From the NCBI RefSeq assembly GCF_000350225.1, contig NW_005178479.1, positions 341,819 to 405,818 on the forward strand: 64,000 bases of DNA, written 5' to 3'. This document shows, in pieces, positions 50,601 to 60,512 of the stretch; position 1 is the stretch's first letter, and each line of letters starts with the position of its first letter. The position numbers and the translations under genes are program-made. The notes beneath the pieces were generated by a model. That model did no database searches, had not been told where the DNA came from, and was given only the letters and a program-made list of their open reading frames with translations. This stretch comes from Chondrus crispus (lineage: Eukaryota; Rhodophyta; Florideophyceae; Gigartinales; Gigartinaceae).

Positions 50601-51787
50601 AGGGAGTCGATCTTGTGGAGGTATTGGCTGAGAGGAAGCGGCGCACAGTCGAAGTACTGCGAAATTGTGTTCGGGTAAACACAGTTCCTCATGTTGGTTA
50701 GAAGCATAGATGCCAAATAAATTTCTCCTACCGGTGATTCCGCTATACGCATCTTGCGCTTGAAGTCTACGGTAGTCCAATAAAGCTTCACTTCCTTGAA
50801 AATCCACTCAACGGTCACTCGCACTTTTGACATTGCCATGTTCAGGGCCTTCTCATAGTTTGTCAGATTGGACCCCTGGAACGGTACCTCCATGAATGAA
50901 CGTATGTTGTAGCCAGAATCTCCATACAGGCAGTACTGTATACCATTGACAAACAACATCTCATCCAACATCTCGTCAATTCCACTCCTTACATAAAGCG
51001 TCCAATCATGCCTGCGTCCCTCTGTTGGACCATATGCATTCAGTATCAGCCCGTCAGGGGTCGTTACAGCCTGGTACTTCAACGCGTGTTTCCTCTTGTG
51101 ACCATTATATGACACGTTTTGTGCCTCTGCATCACCGGTACGCGCAACGGCAATGACAGTGCCGTTTATGAAACCGATGCAGTTGTCCAACGCATCACTT
51201 TTTCTATGTATGGCTGCTGAAAATCTGCATGCATTTCGATGTATGAAAGACTCTGGTATTGGCCCTGTAAGTAGCTCTTTTCTTGTACTCAAGAACCTTT
51301 CCAGACCTTCCCAAAATATCTCCGATAGCTGTGGAGCATGCCTACCGAACATAATTTCCATGTCACTCCAGCGAGCGGGAGTGCTCATTCGTCCCAAGAT
51401 TATACACGTCACCAACATCGGATTGCACGAGTACCTGTTGCGTGTAGTAGTACCTTTAAAAAGAGACCACGCTATTGCTTCAACCATTTGAATTAGATGT
51501 TCTTTTCTAAATCTAAATAGACGCAGACAATCCAGTTCGGTTAAGGAGTTGAGGTTGAAAGAGAAATTTGACAAAGAGATACGGTTAGCTCGTAAAATGA
51601 ATCGTTGACCCTCTACTGAATGACTCTGATACTCTTCCAATGCTTTTAATAGGACATTTGAAAGTGAAACGCTGTTGTTACGGCTAGCCTGACGCCTCCG
51701 CATTAACACATAGGCAGCAACTTCCCATGTCTGCTTCCTGATTGCCGTCCGCGCGTAGGAGTGGTCTCTCTGACGTCCTAGACTCAT
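50582..51787 (-). CDS. PIF/Harbinger-type DDE transposase with substituted first Asp
   Basis: A 401-residue intact frame. Residues about 215-370 form the DDE_Tnp_4 core: CIGFINGTVIAVART, YNGHKRKHALKYQAVTTPDG, GPTEGRRHD, the second Asp in LYGDSGYNIR and the Glu in VTVEWIFKEVK. The first catalytic Asp (FIDGT in relatives) is Asn here (codon AAC, one transition from GAC), so the enzyme should not cut DNA. The N-terminus has a helix-turn-helix-like region (FRKEHLIQMVEAIAW). Absence of stops in spite of the lost Asp suggests a recent change or selection for another role. Confidence 0.82.
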   Translation of the reverse strand: MSLGRQRDHSYARTAIRKQTWEVAAYVLMRRRQASRNNSVSLSNVLLKALEEYQSHSVEGQRFILRANRISLSNFSFNLNSLTELDCLRLFRFRKEHLIQMVEAIAWSLFKGTTTRNRYSCNPMLVTCIILGRMSTPARWSDMEIMFGRHAPQLSEIFWEGLERFLSTRKELLTGPIPESFIHRNACRFSAAIHRKSDALDNCIGFINGTVIAVARTGDAEAQNVSYNGHKRKHALKYQAVTTPDGLILNAYGPTEGRRHDWTLYVRSGIDEMLDEMLFVNGIQYCLYGDSGYNIRSFMEVPFQGSNLTNYEKALNMAMSKVRVTVEWIFKEVKLYWTTVDFKRKMRIAESPVGEIYLASMLLTNMRNCVYPNTISQYFDCAPLPLSQYLHKIDSLPAGGP

Positions 51788-51892
51788 GTTTTTGTGCAGT
51801 ACCTACTCTACTTGTCATTACGATTTTCGAGCCTTTTTTGCTAGTACTCACAACTGTAACGGATAGTCGTTTTGCGTAATGCACATCTTTTA

Positions 51893-52622
51893 GAGCATCC
51901 CCACCGCGTCTATTCTATTGCCGGATAGAAATACAACGTGTACGCTGACCATTCGCCGGTTGCCCGAATTGAATTTTGTGCCTATTCGTCAATCTATTCG
52001 TATGGAATCTATTCGCGTCAACCCCAACGCATATGTTGCAAATCTATCGCTATATGCCCGCGCAGACAACGGCGAGACGTCACACATCGTCTGCGCAGAG
52101 GCGATCGTTCATCGAGACGCTCACCCCCCGCCGTGAATCCCGCGCGGCTGCATGTCTCTCTTCCGCAGCCTGTGCCCTCTTTCCCTCTTCGTCGCGCGCC
52201 CTCCCTCGGGTATTGTCCAACTACGCGCTCTCACGAGTTATCATCGCCAATGGACCGGAGAACAGTCCTCGGAAGCGTCCTTCAGTACAGTATATGGACG
52301 ACAGCGATGGCGATGATGAAAGCATCGTCGCGAGCATGCACAGGTCACGCGCCACCGGAATGCATGCTGCAGCGACGAAGCAGAGGAGGTTCTCGGGCGA
52401 GAAGGATGCACAATTGGCCAGAATTCGGCTGACACGCCTGGCACGTGGCATTCTATCACGGAATCTATTCACCGGATAGAACGTTTTTAGAATCTATCGG
52501 CGCTCGGATAGATCCCAAAATTGTTCTATTCGATTTCGGAAAGCGATAGAATTGCGCGGTGGGGTTGAAAATTGTGAGCGGAAATTCTATTGATCAAATA
52601 GATGTGCGCGGTGGGGTTGCTC
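51893..52622. mobile_element. Harbinger-type MITE with TTA target duplications
   Basis: The left end GAGCATCCCCACCGCG and the right end (complement GAGCAACCCCACCGCG) are inverted repeats with one mismatch. TTA flanks both sides (51890-51892 and 52623-52625), the signature of PIF/Harbinger insertion. A second CGCGGTGGGGTTG copy lies at 52555-52567. Short GGATAGA motifs are scattered inside. An open frame at 51976-52479 resembles nothing known, so the element is non-autonomous. Confidence 0.8.
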
Positions 52623-52802
52623 TTACATAAAATTTGCTTTTCAGGAAAGCACTTTTCTGGAATCTACAACTACTAAAATCGTTGTCTGTGTGTGTGTCTG
52701 TATGTCCTTGCGCTCCCGCGTTGCCATTGGCGCTACCGTGACAAGTGGCGGCCACGGGCGGGGCCTGGCCGCAGGCCAGGCCGCCACGGGGACACGTGGC
52801 GG

Positions 52803-52961
52803 TGACAAGTGGCGACAAGTGTAACATTTTAAATTAAAATTACTGTGCGGACTGCGGGGCGGGGTCCCACTACAGTACAGGCTGACAAGTGGCGACAAGT
52901 TAAATTTTAAAATTAAAATAACTGTGCGGACTGCCGAGCGCGGCCGCGCTACAGTACACTA
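52803..52961. repeat. 80-bp tandem duplication
   Basis: Two units starting TGACAAGTGGCGACAAG at 52803 and 52883 each end in CTACAGTAC. A partial third GTGACAAGTGGCGG lies at about 52738. AT-rich blocks alternate with GC-rich ones. Confidence 0.75.
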
Positions 52962-52999
52962 CAAATTTTCGCCCGGATCCGTTTAAACCGCGCCACGCG

Positions 53000-54540
53000 G
53001 ATCTACATTGTGGGCGGAACTGGGGCGGGCACTGCGAGCACGTGACGGCGGTGTGGTAGATGGACGCGTACGACAGGGGGGCGGACGCGTGAGACACGGG
53101 GCTGCCCGAAATACCGGAGGCTCGTGGCGACGTGAGCGGGGCGGTGGTGCGCGGGGGGCTGTGCGTGCAGGGGCCGGAATTCTTCAAGGCGGAGTTGCGC
53201 AGCGCGTGGTGCTCCGACTTTGGGGGGTGGATGTGGATGCGCGGTGACGAGGAAGCGCGGGCCGGGGCGGCGACGGGCGGCGATAGGGACGGTGGGCTGC
53301 AAGATGATCTTTCCAGCACACTGGCTTGGGTGTTCGGCCATGACGTGGAGGAGATGTGGGCTGGGGCAGCGATGGGGACGGTGGGGGAGGGTAGGTGGAG
53401 GGCGCCGAGGCGGGGCGGCATGGATCGCCACACTCGCGCGTGCGCGTGGGGGAGCAGAGGGCGCGGGAGCGGACCGGGCCAGAGCTGGACGGCGTGGAGT
53501 ACTACAAGGGTCTTCAACCGGGCGCGCGTGCCGGGGGGCGGGGGAGGCGGGACGGCGAGCGGGCTTCAACCGGGCGCGCATGTGGGGGGGCAGGGGAGGC
53601 GCGACGGCGAGCGGGCGCTAACTGGGTTGCTCAGAGACGGTGACGGACGTGGTGTGCCGGGTAGCAGCGGAGGCAGGCGTTGACGCCATGGTGGGCGAGT
53701 GCGGCGGGTGGGACGGGCGCGCGCGCAAGATCGCGGACGCAGTGTGCATGCAGCTCCACGCAAAGCGGTTCCAAGCGGCGGCGGAGACTCTGCTGGACCG
53801 GCAGGCGGGCGAAGAGCGCGTGGTGGCGAGCTGCGTGGAGCTTCTGCGCAACATGAGCGGGCAGCACGCGGCGAAGAGCGCCGTGCGCGGCGAGATGTGG
53901 CGGGCGACGTGCGTGGTGGGTGGCAGTGGCGGGGCGGACGGACGCCGGCGTGGCAGAGACGTTCTGCGGGCTGGTGGGCGGGGTGTGCCTGCGGCGCGGG
54001 GACGTGGTGGACGGGTGCGCTTAGGAAGGGGCGGTCGAGGTAGTGGTGAGAGCGGTGGCGCGGAGGGCGGCGGCGCCGGCCGCACGCATCACGGAGGTGC
54101 GAAGAACGGGGAAAGTGGTCGCTGCGAGCCGGGCAGGTGTCGCAGCCGGCGGTGCAGGAGGGCGCGCGCAGGCGGGTGGGTGCCGGGAGCCGCCGCCAAG
54201 TAGCAGTGTTAGGCGGAAGCGAGCGGCGGCGTGGAGGGCAGCGGCGCTGACCATGTTTGCGGGCTGCAGGGACCGAACCGCGGCCGGGCGGGAAGGCGAC
54301 ACAAGCGGGCGGCGGCGCTGAGGGCGGCGGCGCGGACCGGGCGCGACGCGCAGGGGCGAGTAACGTGTGGCAGGACGAGGGGGCAAGGGGCGACAAAGAC
54401 CGGAGAGAAGACGGGAGAGTTAGCGCAGAGGGAGGGGGAGCAGCGGGGCGGGGAACGACAGCGTGTGCAGAACGAGGAGCGGAGGAGGAAGGGACTTGGC
54501 TTGGCGCGCGAAGCGCGCACGGAGCCCACTTGTTGGAAAT
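53000..54540 (+). other. Very GC-rich region with overlapping ORFs, gene uncertain
   Basis: Long frames are open on both strands, as expected from composition. The most protein-like is plus-strand 53640-54203, whose first 100 residues contain helical text (RVAAEAGVDAMVGECGGWDG; RFQAAAETLLDRQAGEERVV) resembling an alpha-solenoid before it becomes Gly/Arg-rich. A 52-bp imperfect tandem duplication (units at 53513 and 53565) shifts the frame upstream of it. It is possibly a degraded gene. Confidence 0.3.
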
Positions 54541-54755
54541 CTAAAAAATTGTGAAATCCTTTTCTGAAAAGCTGATTGCGTAAACCCACAACTCTCTAAT
54601 AATTGGTCTCAACGCCGTCAGCCGCCCCCACACCCCGCACCTTCGTACGCCATTCTCGTAGCACACCCCCGCCCTCGTCGCGCCACATTTTCCCCTTCAC
54701 CTCCTCCTCCTCTCCCGTCCGCCGCTCGGTGCACGTGCACGCTCGCGCGGTCGGT

Positions 54756-55436
54756 ATGCGTCTAACCTCCGAACTGGTGCAGCAGTCTACGGCGGTGCTG
54801 ATATGCGTGGGGGACCAGACGCTGGTGCTACAGAACCTGTCGATCCCTGCGATCGAGAACCTAGAGAGCGCGCGCGACGGGTTCGACACGCTGGACCTAT
54901 CCAACAACGTGATCACGACGGTGGAGGACACGTTCCCGCCGTTCCCCCGTGTAACGACGATGCACCTGGGCGGGAACCGGATCGCGCGGATCACTGGCCG
55001 GCTCGCGCAGTCGCTGCCAAACCTGCGCACGCTGGTGCTGACGGGGAACCGGATCGCGACGGTGGCCGACCTCAACCTAGTTGAGCTGCGGCGGCTCCGG
55101 CGGCTGTGAGTGCGCGGTAACGCGGTGTCGCGCGCGCCCGGGCTGCGCGCGCGCGCGGCCGAGCAGCTGCCGCAGCTGGAGCTGCTGGATTTTGGGCACC
55201 TGCGAGCGAGCGGCGGCGGCGGTGCGCCGAAGGAGAAGGCCAACGGCGGCGCGCGCGAGAGCGGCGGGGAAAAGGGCGCGGGGGGGCTGTCGCAGGAGCA
55301 GCGCGAAGGCGTGCGCGCGGCCGTGGAGAAGGCGGGCTCTGTCGCGGAGCTGGCGCACATCCGAAAGCTGGTCAGGGACGGCGACGTGGCGCGGCTGCTC
55401 GCGGAGCAGGGAAGGGGAGCGAGACCGCGCGCGTAG
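54756..55436 (+). pseudogene. U2 snRNP A'-like leucine-rich protein with in-frame TGA
   Basis: ATG 54756 starts MRLTSELV, as in U2A' proteins. LRR units follow (LDLSNNVITTVEDTFPPFPR, MHLGGNRIARI, LVLTGNRIATV). The frame meets TGA at 55107-55109 and then continues as VRGNAVSRAPGLRARAAEQL with PQLELLDF, exactly the LRR cap expected next. A Gly/Ala/Lys-rich tail ends at 55436. U2A' joins U2B'' on the U2 snRNA and helps branch-site recognition in the nucleus. The stop sits where relatives have a Ser/Thr/Arg. It may be a substitution in a second copy, a sequence error, or a truncated protein of 117 residues. Confidence 0.7.
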
Positions 55437-55439
55437 TTT

Positions 55440-55733
55440 TCAAAGCTGTTGCAGCCTCTGCCGGCGAAGGACTTTCTCGTTGAGAGAATGAATCGAATAG
55501 TCTTCCTCGCTCATTTTCACGCGAAAGCGATCTTGGGAGTATGCTGCATCGCGAATCTCGCGAGCAATGTACCACAGGGTCCGCCTCGAGACGTCTGTTG
55601 CCCCAGGTGCCACTTCTAGTATGGCGTCCGGAATTGCGGTTGCAGTGGTCAAGACGGATACAGCATTCGACGTTAAGCTGCAAGCCAACAACGCAACGCC
55701 TTCAGTATGGGCTGCAGCAGTAGAGCAGAACAA
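55440..55733 (-). other. Unrecognised minus-strand ORF end
   Basis: A 97-codon frame converges on the U2A'-like gene with a 3-bp gap. Its last 50 residues (RRTLWYIAREIRDAAYSQDR) are charged and helical. I do not recognise it. On the plus strand an overlapping frame, 55621-55914, is equally open. Either may be chance. Confidence 0.25.
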
Positions 55734-55959
55734 AAAGTCTGAGCACGGGCTACTGGAGGACCTGATCTCACTTCGGAAAATCCTCGTCCCTTGGAAACGG
55801 GCAAAAAAGCCAAGTCGCGATCACGTCAGCCTCCACAAGTGGGCTCAGGATGATTGTGGTCGTTTATTGGAGTATCGTACATTCCAGGACTCGCCAGAGC
55901 CGTATATAAAATGAGCTGAACTACTGTATCAAATGCTCTCCGGAAACCCTCCGGATACT

Positions 55960-56095
55960 GTACGCTTATTGTCACGATTTTGAAAACTTTGCCAAACTGA
56001 CTCCAGTGGCCATCCGGAGACACTCCGTTCTGCATACGTGTGGTCCGTAGAGCCTCCGCAGTACCTCCGATGAGCATGCATTAGGTTTACTAGGG
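55960..56095 (-). repeat. Second copy of the CTCCG-rich dispersed repeat
   Basis: Reversed, it reads CCCCTAGTAAAC, then CCACTGGAGT and TCCGGA motifs in the same order as 18025-18120, with many differences. A TATATAAA box lies near 55905. Confidence 0.4.
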
Positions 56096-56887
56096 GTAGT
56101 ACTGGAGCTAGGCTTGTCGAGCAAAGCCAGTTACGACGCTGAAAAAGAGGACTCTGCGAAAGAAGAAGATGAGGAGGGGAGTAACTCGAAAACTGCAGTC
56201 GGTGCGAACCTGCTTGTCACTTCGTTTGGAGCGACGCGAGCAAAATCAATCGTGCCTTTAGAAGAAGACCTCAAGCAGGAGGCTACGATTTGTGCAAGGA
56301 GGCTACGATTTGTGCAAGGAGGCCATCCATGGGGAAGGCAAATGCGGCACGCTTAGTGCGATTGCTGCCGCAAGGCGAGAATGTGGGTTTTTAATACCAA
56401 TAACTGTAAAGCTCTGAGGTTCAGGGGGAAGAAAAGTCTGTCTAAAAGCCTGAGCGGTGCCCAAGTCCCGGCGGTGGAGCATGAATGACGGAAAGGGTCA
56501 GTTCAGCGTCACAATCTGACAAATGTGCAAGCTCTAGGTAACGCTTTACAGTGGGACTGACAAAGTTGGAGGGTTCATTTTCGAAGATAACCCACCAATT
56601 ATACGAGAGCGAGTAGAGGGTTTTAATAGTGGAGGGTGTAAGTTGTGCCAAGTGAAGTTGGTGACGCAGGAGAAAGATTGTGGTTTATACGTTCTTGCAG
56701 ACCGAACAGAATGTCTCTCAGAGACAGCACAAGGATGAGGTGACTTAGCAGAAAGATTTAGAAAAGGTGACTTTCTTCAGCCTTAATTCTTCGGTTGTAT
56801 CTGTTGCTGAACTCGGCTCCCACTCACCGCTTCGGAAACATGAGATGAATGCAGGCACGCTCAGGCTGAGAAAATCCCTATCATTGT
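56096..56887. other. Intergenic DNA without a recognisable gene
   Basis: A short acidic frame at 56114-56356 contains an immediate duplication (GAGGCTACGATTTGTGCAAG twice near 56278-56320). Nothing else is identified. Confidence 0.4.
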
Positions 56888-57940
56888 TCAACTTGTGTGC
56901 TTCTGGTGTCGGCATCGACGCAGGAAAAAGCAACTCAAGAAGAACAAAGCAAACACGTATGCCGTATTAGTTGCGACAAGACTTGCATCACTCACTATAA
57001 AGCGCAACTGCCCAAGTTGAACGAGCGTAAAGTTGAGATAAACCAACAATGCCACAGGCAGCGAACCTAACAAGAACCAATGCACTTTCTGCCGACGCAG
57101 CAGGGCAAGCGCAACGCCCAACACCCCCCAAAGAATCATCACAATTCCGGTGGCAATTGTAAATCCAGGCTCCGTGCCGGCATGGGGCAAGAAGAAGAAT
57201 ATTGTTCCATTAACATCCTCAATTTTTCGGAACAACTCCGTATGAGAAAGGACACCCCCTCCAAGCACGAGCGTCCACAGCCCTGCAAGCGCTACGTTGG
57301 CATTCCAAAAGATTGCATGGGCCTGCATAACACCAGAGGACCACTTCCCTTTCGTGGAAGACGAACTCGCCAGTCTCAGCATAAAAATCACTTGCCCAGC
57401 GAACAAAGCAATTGTGAAACAAATTCTCGTAAGCAGAGCCATGCTCTCTGCGCCGCGGAAGAGCGAGACATCCGAGACAGGGCGTCCACCAAATGATATG
57501 AGGTTCCTGATGCGATAGATGGGGTCTGCGAGATTGTACACGGCGAATACGAACAGGTTAAGGAGCACAGTGCCAAGGACGCATGCTTTGATCTTTTTGG
57601 CGCAGACGGGTGACTCAATCAGTGAAATCAGTCCAAGCATGAGCCCGATGAAACCGAAGACGAGCTCGCAAATGGAGGCAATGAAGGAGGCGACAGGTGG
57701 GAACAATTTGACGCCCTCTGGTCGGCCAAGATCTTTCACGTCAATTAATGTGAGACGGATGCCGCCCTCGATGAAGATGAGAAGAGAGAATAAAGTAAGA
57801 AGGGCGGCGCTTTCTACAGCCATTTGGGGGATGGATGTGGCGGAGAGACGGGTGTCTTTGCGAAGGGCATCGGGGTCTTCCTGAGGGCCTGGTCCCACGA
57901 TATCGTCAGGCATTTCGGCTGCCGCGCGCTCGACGTCCAT
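56888..57940 (-). CDS. Multi-pass membrane protein, unknown function
   Basis: An intact 350-residue frame from ATG 57940. The N-terminal 35 residues are polar and acidic. At least seven hydrophobic spans follow: LLTLFSLLIFIEGGI, LVFGFIGLMLGLISLI, VLGTVLLNLFVFAVYNLA, ICFTIALFAGQVIFMLRLA, ALAGLWTLVLGGGVL, IVMILWGVLGVALALL and VALLVYLNFTLVQL, plus AYVFALFFLSCFFL at the end. The last residues (RRCRHQKHTS) are basic. I recognise no transporter motif. It could be a small transporter or a membrane organiser. The lack of stops over a kilobase and the regular topology make a real gene likely. Confidence 0.75.
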   Translation of the reverse strand: MDVERAAAEMPDDIVGPGPQEDPDALRKDTRLSATSIPQMAVESAALLTLFSLLIFIEGGIRLTLIDVKDLGRPEGVKLFPPVASFIASICELVFGFIGLMLGLISLIESPVCAKKIKACVLGTVLLNLFVFAVYNLADPIYRIRNLISFGGRPVSDVSLFRGAESMALLTRICFTIALFAGQVIFMLRLASSSSTKGKWSSGVMQAHAIFWNANVALAGLWTLVLGGGVLSHTELFRKIEDVNGTIFFFLPHAGTEPGFTIATGIVMILWGVLGVALALLRRQKVHWFLLGSLPVALLVYLNFTLVQLGQLRFIVSDASLVATNTAYVFALFFLSCFFLRRCRHQKHTS

Positions 57941-59803
57941 ATTGGGGAGCTGCTTTCGGAAGTAGCGGTGGGGTTGAAAGAGGATTCTGGCGGAGAGCGA
58001 AAAGGACTTCTACAAGCGTATACCATGTCGATCAATGCTTTAAATAGGAAAACCGAGTCGCCATCTGCATTCGGCGGGGCCGGCTCATCTCTAGCGAGCG
58101 ACGACATACGGTGCCGAAACTACGGTACTGTCTCCCACAGCCAAAAAGGGCTGGCCAAACCCTGGACATCAGCCGTTCAAGGTCGGGGCTTCCATCTGAA
58201 AAACGGCTTCTAACCCCGGTGGCACCCGGGACACTGCCGCTCACCACTCCCGGATTGCTCCCTGTTGCTCTTGCCGTCCCGCAGCTTGGTTTTCAGTGCT
58301 GTAGCAACAGGATGTGTGATAAGGCAAGCCACAGGGTGCGAGGGTGGGGGGGAATTTGATCTGAGTCTGTGGGAAAGTTCGAAGCGCGATTGACATGTTG
58401 TATGGACTTGTCGACAAGACCGCATGACGAGGACGGCACAATGAGATCGTTCCGACTCCACATGGAAATATTAGAAATGCTCTTGCCATTGGATGATTGC
58501 TGCGAGATATTTTAAGATTTGAACGTGGCGGGCTCGCTTTGGTTCTATCGAACTGCGATTCCTCTCAAATGGACGCTACTCTGTGCGTAGAGGTCTTTGC
58601 CGGTACAATAACATGATACTGTACTATATTTCTAAGGGCGGTAAGGCAGCAAAGACGTCTTTTGGATCTTCCACCGCCGGCCCTACAACACAGTGTAAAT
58701 ACGTGAGTTTCTACGCTTGACAATTGTTGCCTCACGCAAACTGGCGCGACTTCAGCGAAGGCACAGCCTATCTCTCATGAGCAGGTCTACAGTATCTCTC
58801 TATGCTCTAATCTTCACGAGATAAACGGTACAATAGGGGGGAGATTCATCGCACCCGAGCTCAGAGCAGAGCAGAACAAAATATGTACCTCACCCAATTC
58901 TGTATGAATGTGGAGGTCGGTATCGAAATCATGCGCAGAATTCTATGAGCCATAAGTGTTGTTGTAAGTTGTAACTGACCTTCTCCCGCACCTCTCACAA
59001 GATGTTTCGCCCAAGCCTCTACGCTTCTCCTCGCCCTTCCCAATACTCGCACAAGGAAAAGCGAGAGAATGGTTCACAATGTTACTTCTCTGCGCCAAAG
59101 TTCGACTAGACTAATCATCTCGTGCGGCGTCGCGCCAACGCTATAATCCAACCTGACGATGAGTGAACTGTTTCTTGTACTGGGTGTACCCAGTGGGATT
59201 AGAAAACCGACATCGACCTCAGATGCATTGCCGATCGCTCATTGAGGTGTGGCTCACCACCCGTAAATGCCTTTCATCACCTGGTGATGTCCTTTCGATG
59301 ATTACAGTACCCTTGTACAGTATTCAGGCTCTGACAGCTCCTAAGAGGATCATCTTCTATTTGGTGCTGACTGCTCAAATGAGGAATGAGGCTCATTGGA
59401 TGTATGATATCACAAGCGTCTGGCCCAAGTGGGGAAGGCACATGTACAAGTGCATGATAGCTGGACGATGAGACCGCTATTAGAGGGTTGACTCCCTTGC
59501 AGGCTTGCAACCTGCGCCACAACGGCACAATATGTGGACAACTCGATTCATTACAGTAGGTCTCAATGGAAAGACATCAGCACGATACTGTAGTGCTTTA
59601 ATAATTTTAATCTTAATTTCATATAGATTAAACGATATTTTGGATTTTGACAGACCGCATGTTCGTGTCCTCAAAACACGACCGCCGAGAGTGGAAGCCC
59701 GCCATGCGTCTTCACTATTTTAATACCCTGTAGTGATTAATTAGCCATAACGCTGCCTTCAAAACCCAACCTTCCTGCCTCTGTAAAGATTTTCAGTATA
59801 CAA
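57941..59803. other. Intergenic DNA upstream of the membrane protein gene
   Basis: No convincing gene. Short frames (for example 58111-58359 and 59163-59471) lack recognisable domains. The promoter of the membrane protein gene should lie just right of 57940. Confidence 0.45.
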
Positions 59804-60004
59804 GAGAGGGGGGGGGGGGGGGGGGGGGGCCGAAAAAATGGCCCCTTTTTTTAGGGCCCCCCCCAAAAAAGGGCTCCCCTTTTCGGGGGGGGCCCCTTTT
59901 TAGGNNNNNNNNNNNNNNNNNNNNNNNNNNNNNNNNNNNNNNNNNNNNNNNNNNNNNNNNNNNNNNNNNNNNNNNNNNNNNNNNNNNNNNNNNNNNNNNN
60001 NNNN
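59804..60004. other. Assembly gap with low-quality homopolymer edge
   Basis: A run of more than 20 G at about 59807-59829 is followed by stuttering G, C, A and T homopolymers, then exactly 100 N (59905-60004). The homopolymer text is likely sequencing artefact at a G-run, not genomic sequence. Confidence 0.9.
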
Positions 60005-60005
60005 C

Positions 60006-60511
60006 GGGGGGGGGGGTCGCGATATAGTGCCATCTTTGTTAGTGCCAGCTCCGATATAGTGCTACCCTTCTGCGGGTGGCACGCATTTTGAGCCAAAAAT
60101 GAAGGGTCTCCAGAGAGGCAGTTGGATGGACGTACTGCCCGAGAGCCACTGCCGCCACGGAAAGTTATTATGCAGTTGCTACCTCGAATAGACTATGGCG
60201 GAAAAAGGCAGGGTCGATGATGCAATTGGACATCTGCAAAAGTGTAGGCTGGCATTTATAGCTGCGAGAAAGGAGGAAGTCAATGCGACGGCTCGGCAGC
60301 CACTAATAACAGAAATGCTTGATTAGACTTGAGTCTGTAGTGAAGATACAAAGCATGAGTGATGGCGTCCTGCGAGCGGTCTTTCTGAGCAGTGATACAA
60401 GGAAGTGGCTGCAAAAAGCCGTAAATCTCATTATCTAACAGTGCCTGGTTCGATATAGTGCCGTTTTCGGCCCACTGACACAGGGTAGCACTATATCGCG
60501 ACCCCCCCCCC
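60006..60511. mobile_element. G-run-ended inverted-repeat element (MITE-like)
   Basis: The left end has 11 G then TCGCGATATAGTGC. The right end is its complement followed by 10 C. A second copy of CGATATAGTGC lies inside each end (60051 and about 60452, inverted). There is no coding capacity. It is likely a non-autonomous DNA transposon. The left edge may extend into the gap. Confidence 0.65.
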
Positions 60512-60512
60512 T

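Noticed and set aside
53003-54396. Long minus-strand frames rich in Pro, Ala and Arg
   Set aside because: The composition matches reverse reading of GC-rich DNA. No domain is seen and the plus strand is equally open.
59163-59471. A 102-codon plus-strand frame
   Set aside because: No domain, AT-rich surroundings and no homology I recognise. Chance is likely.
59851-60096. Frame running through the N block
   Set aside because: It crosses the assembly gap and homopolymer artefacts, so it is not a gene.
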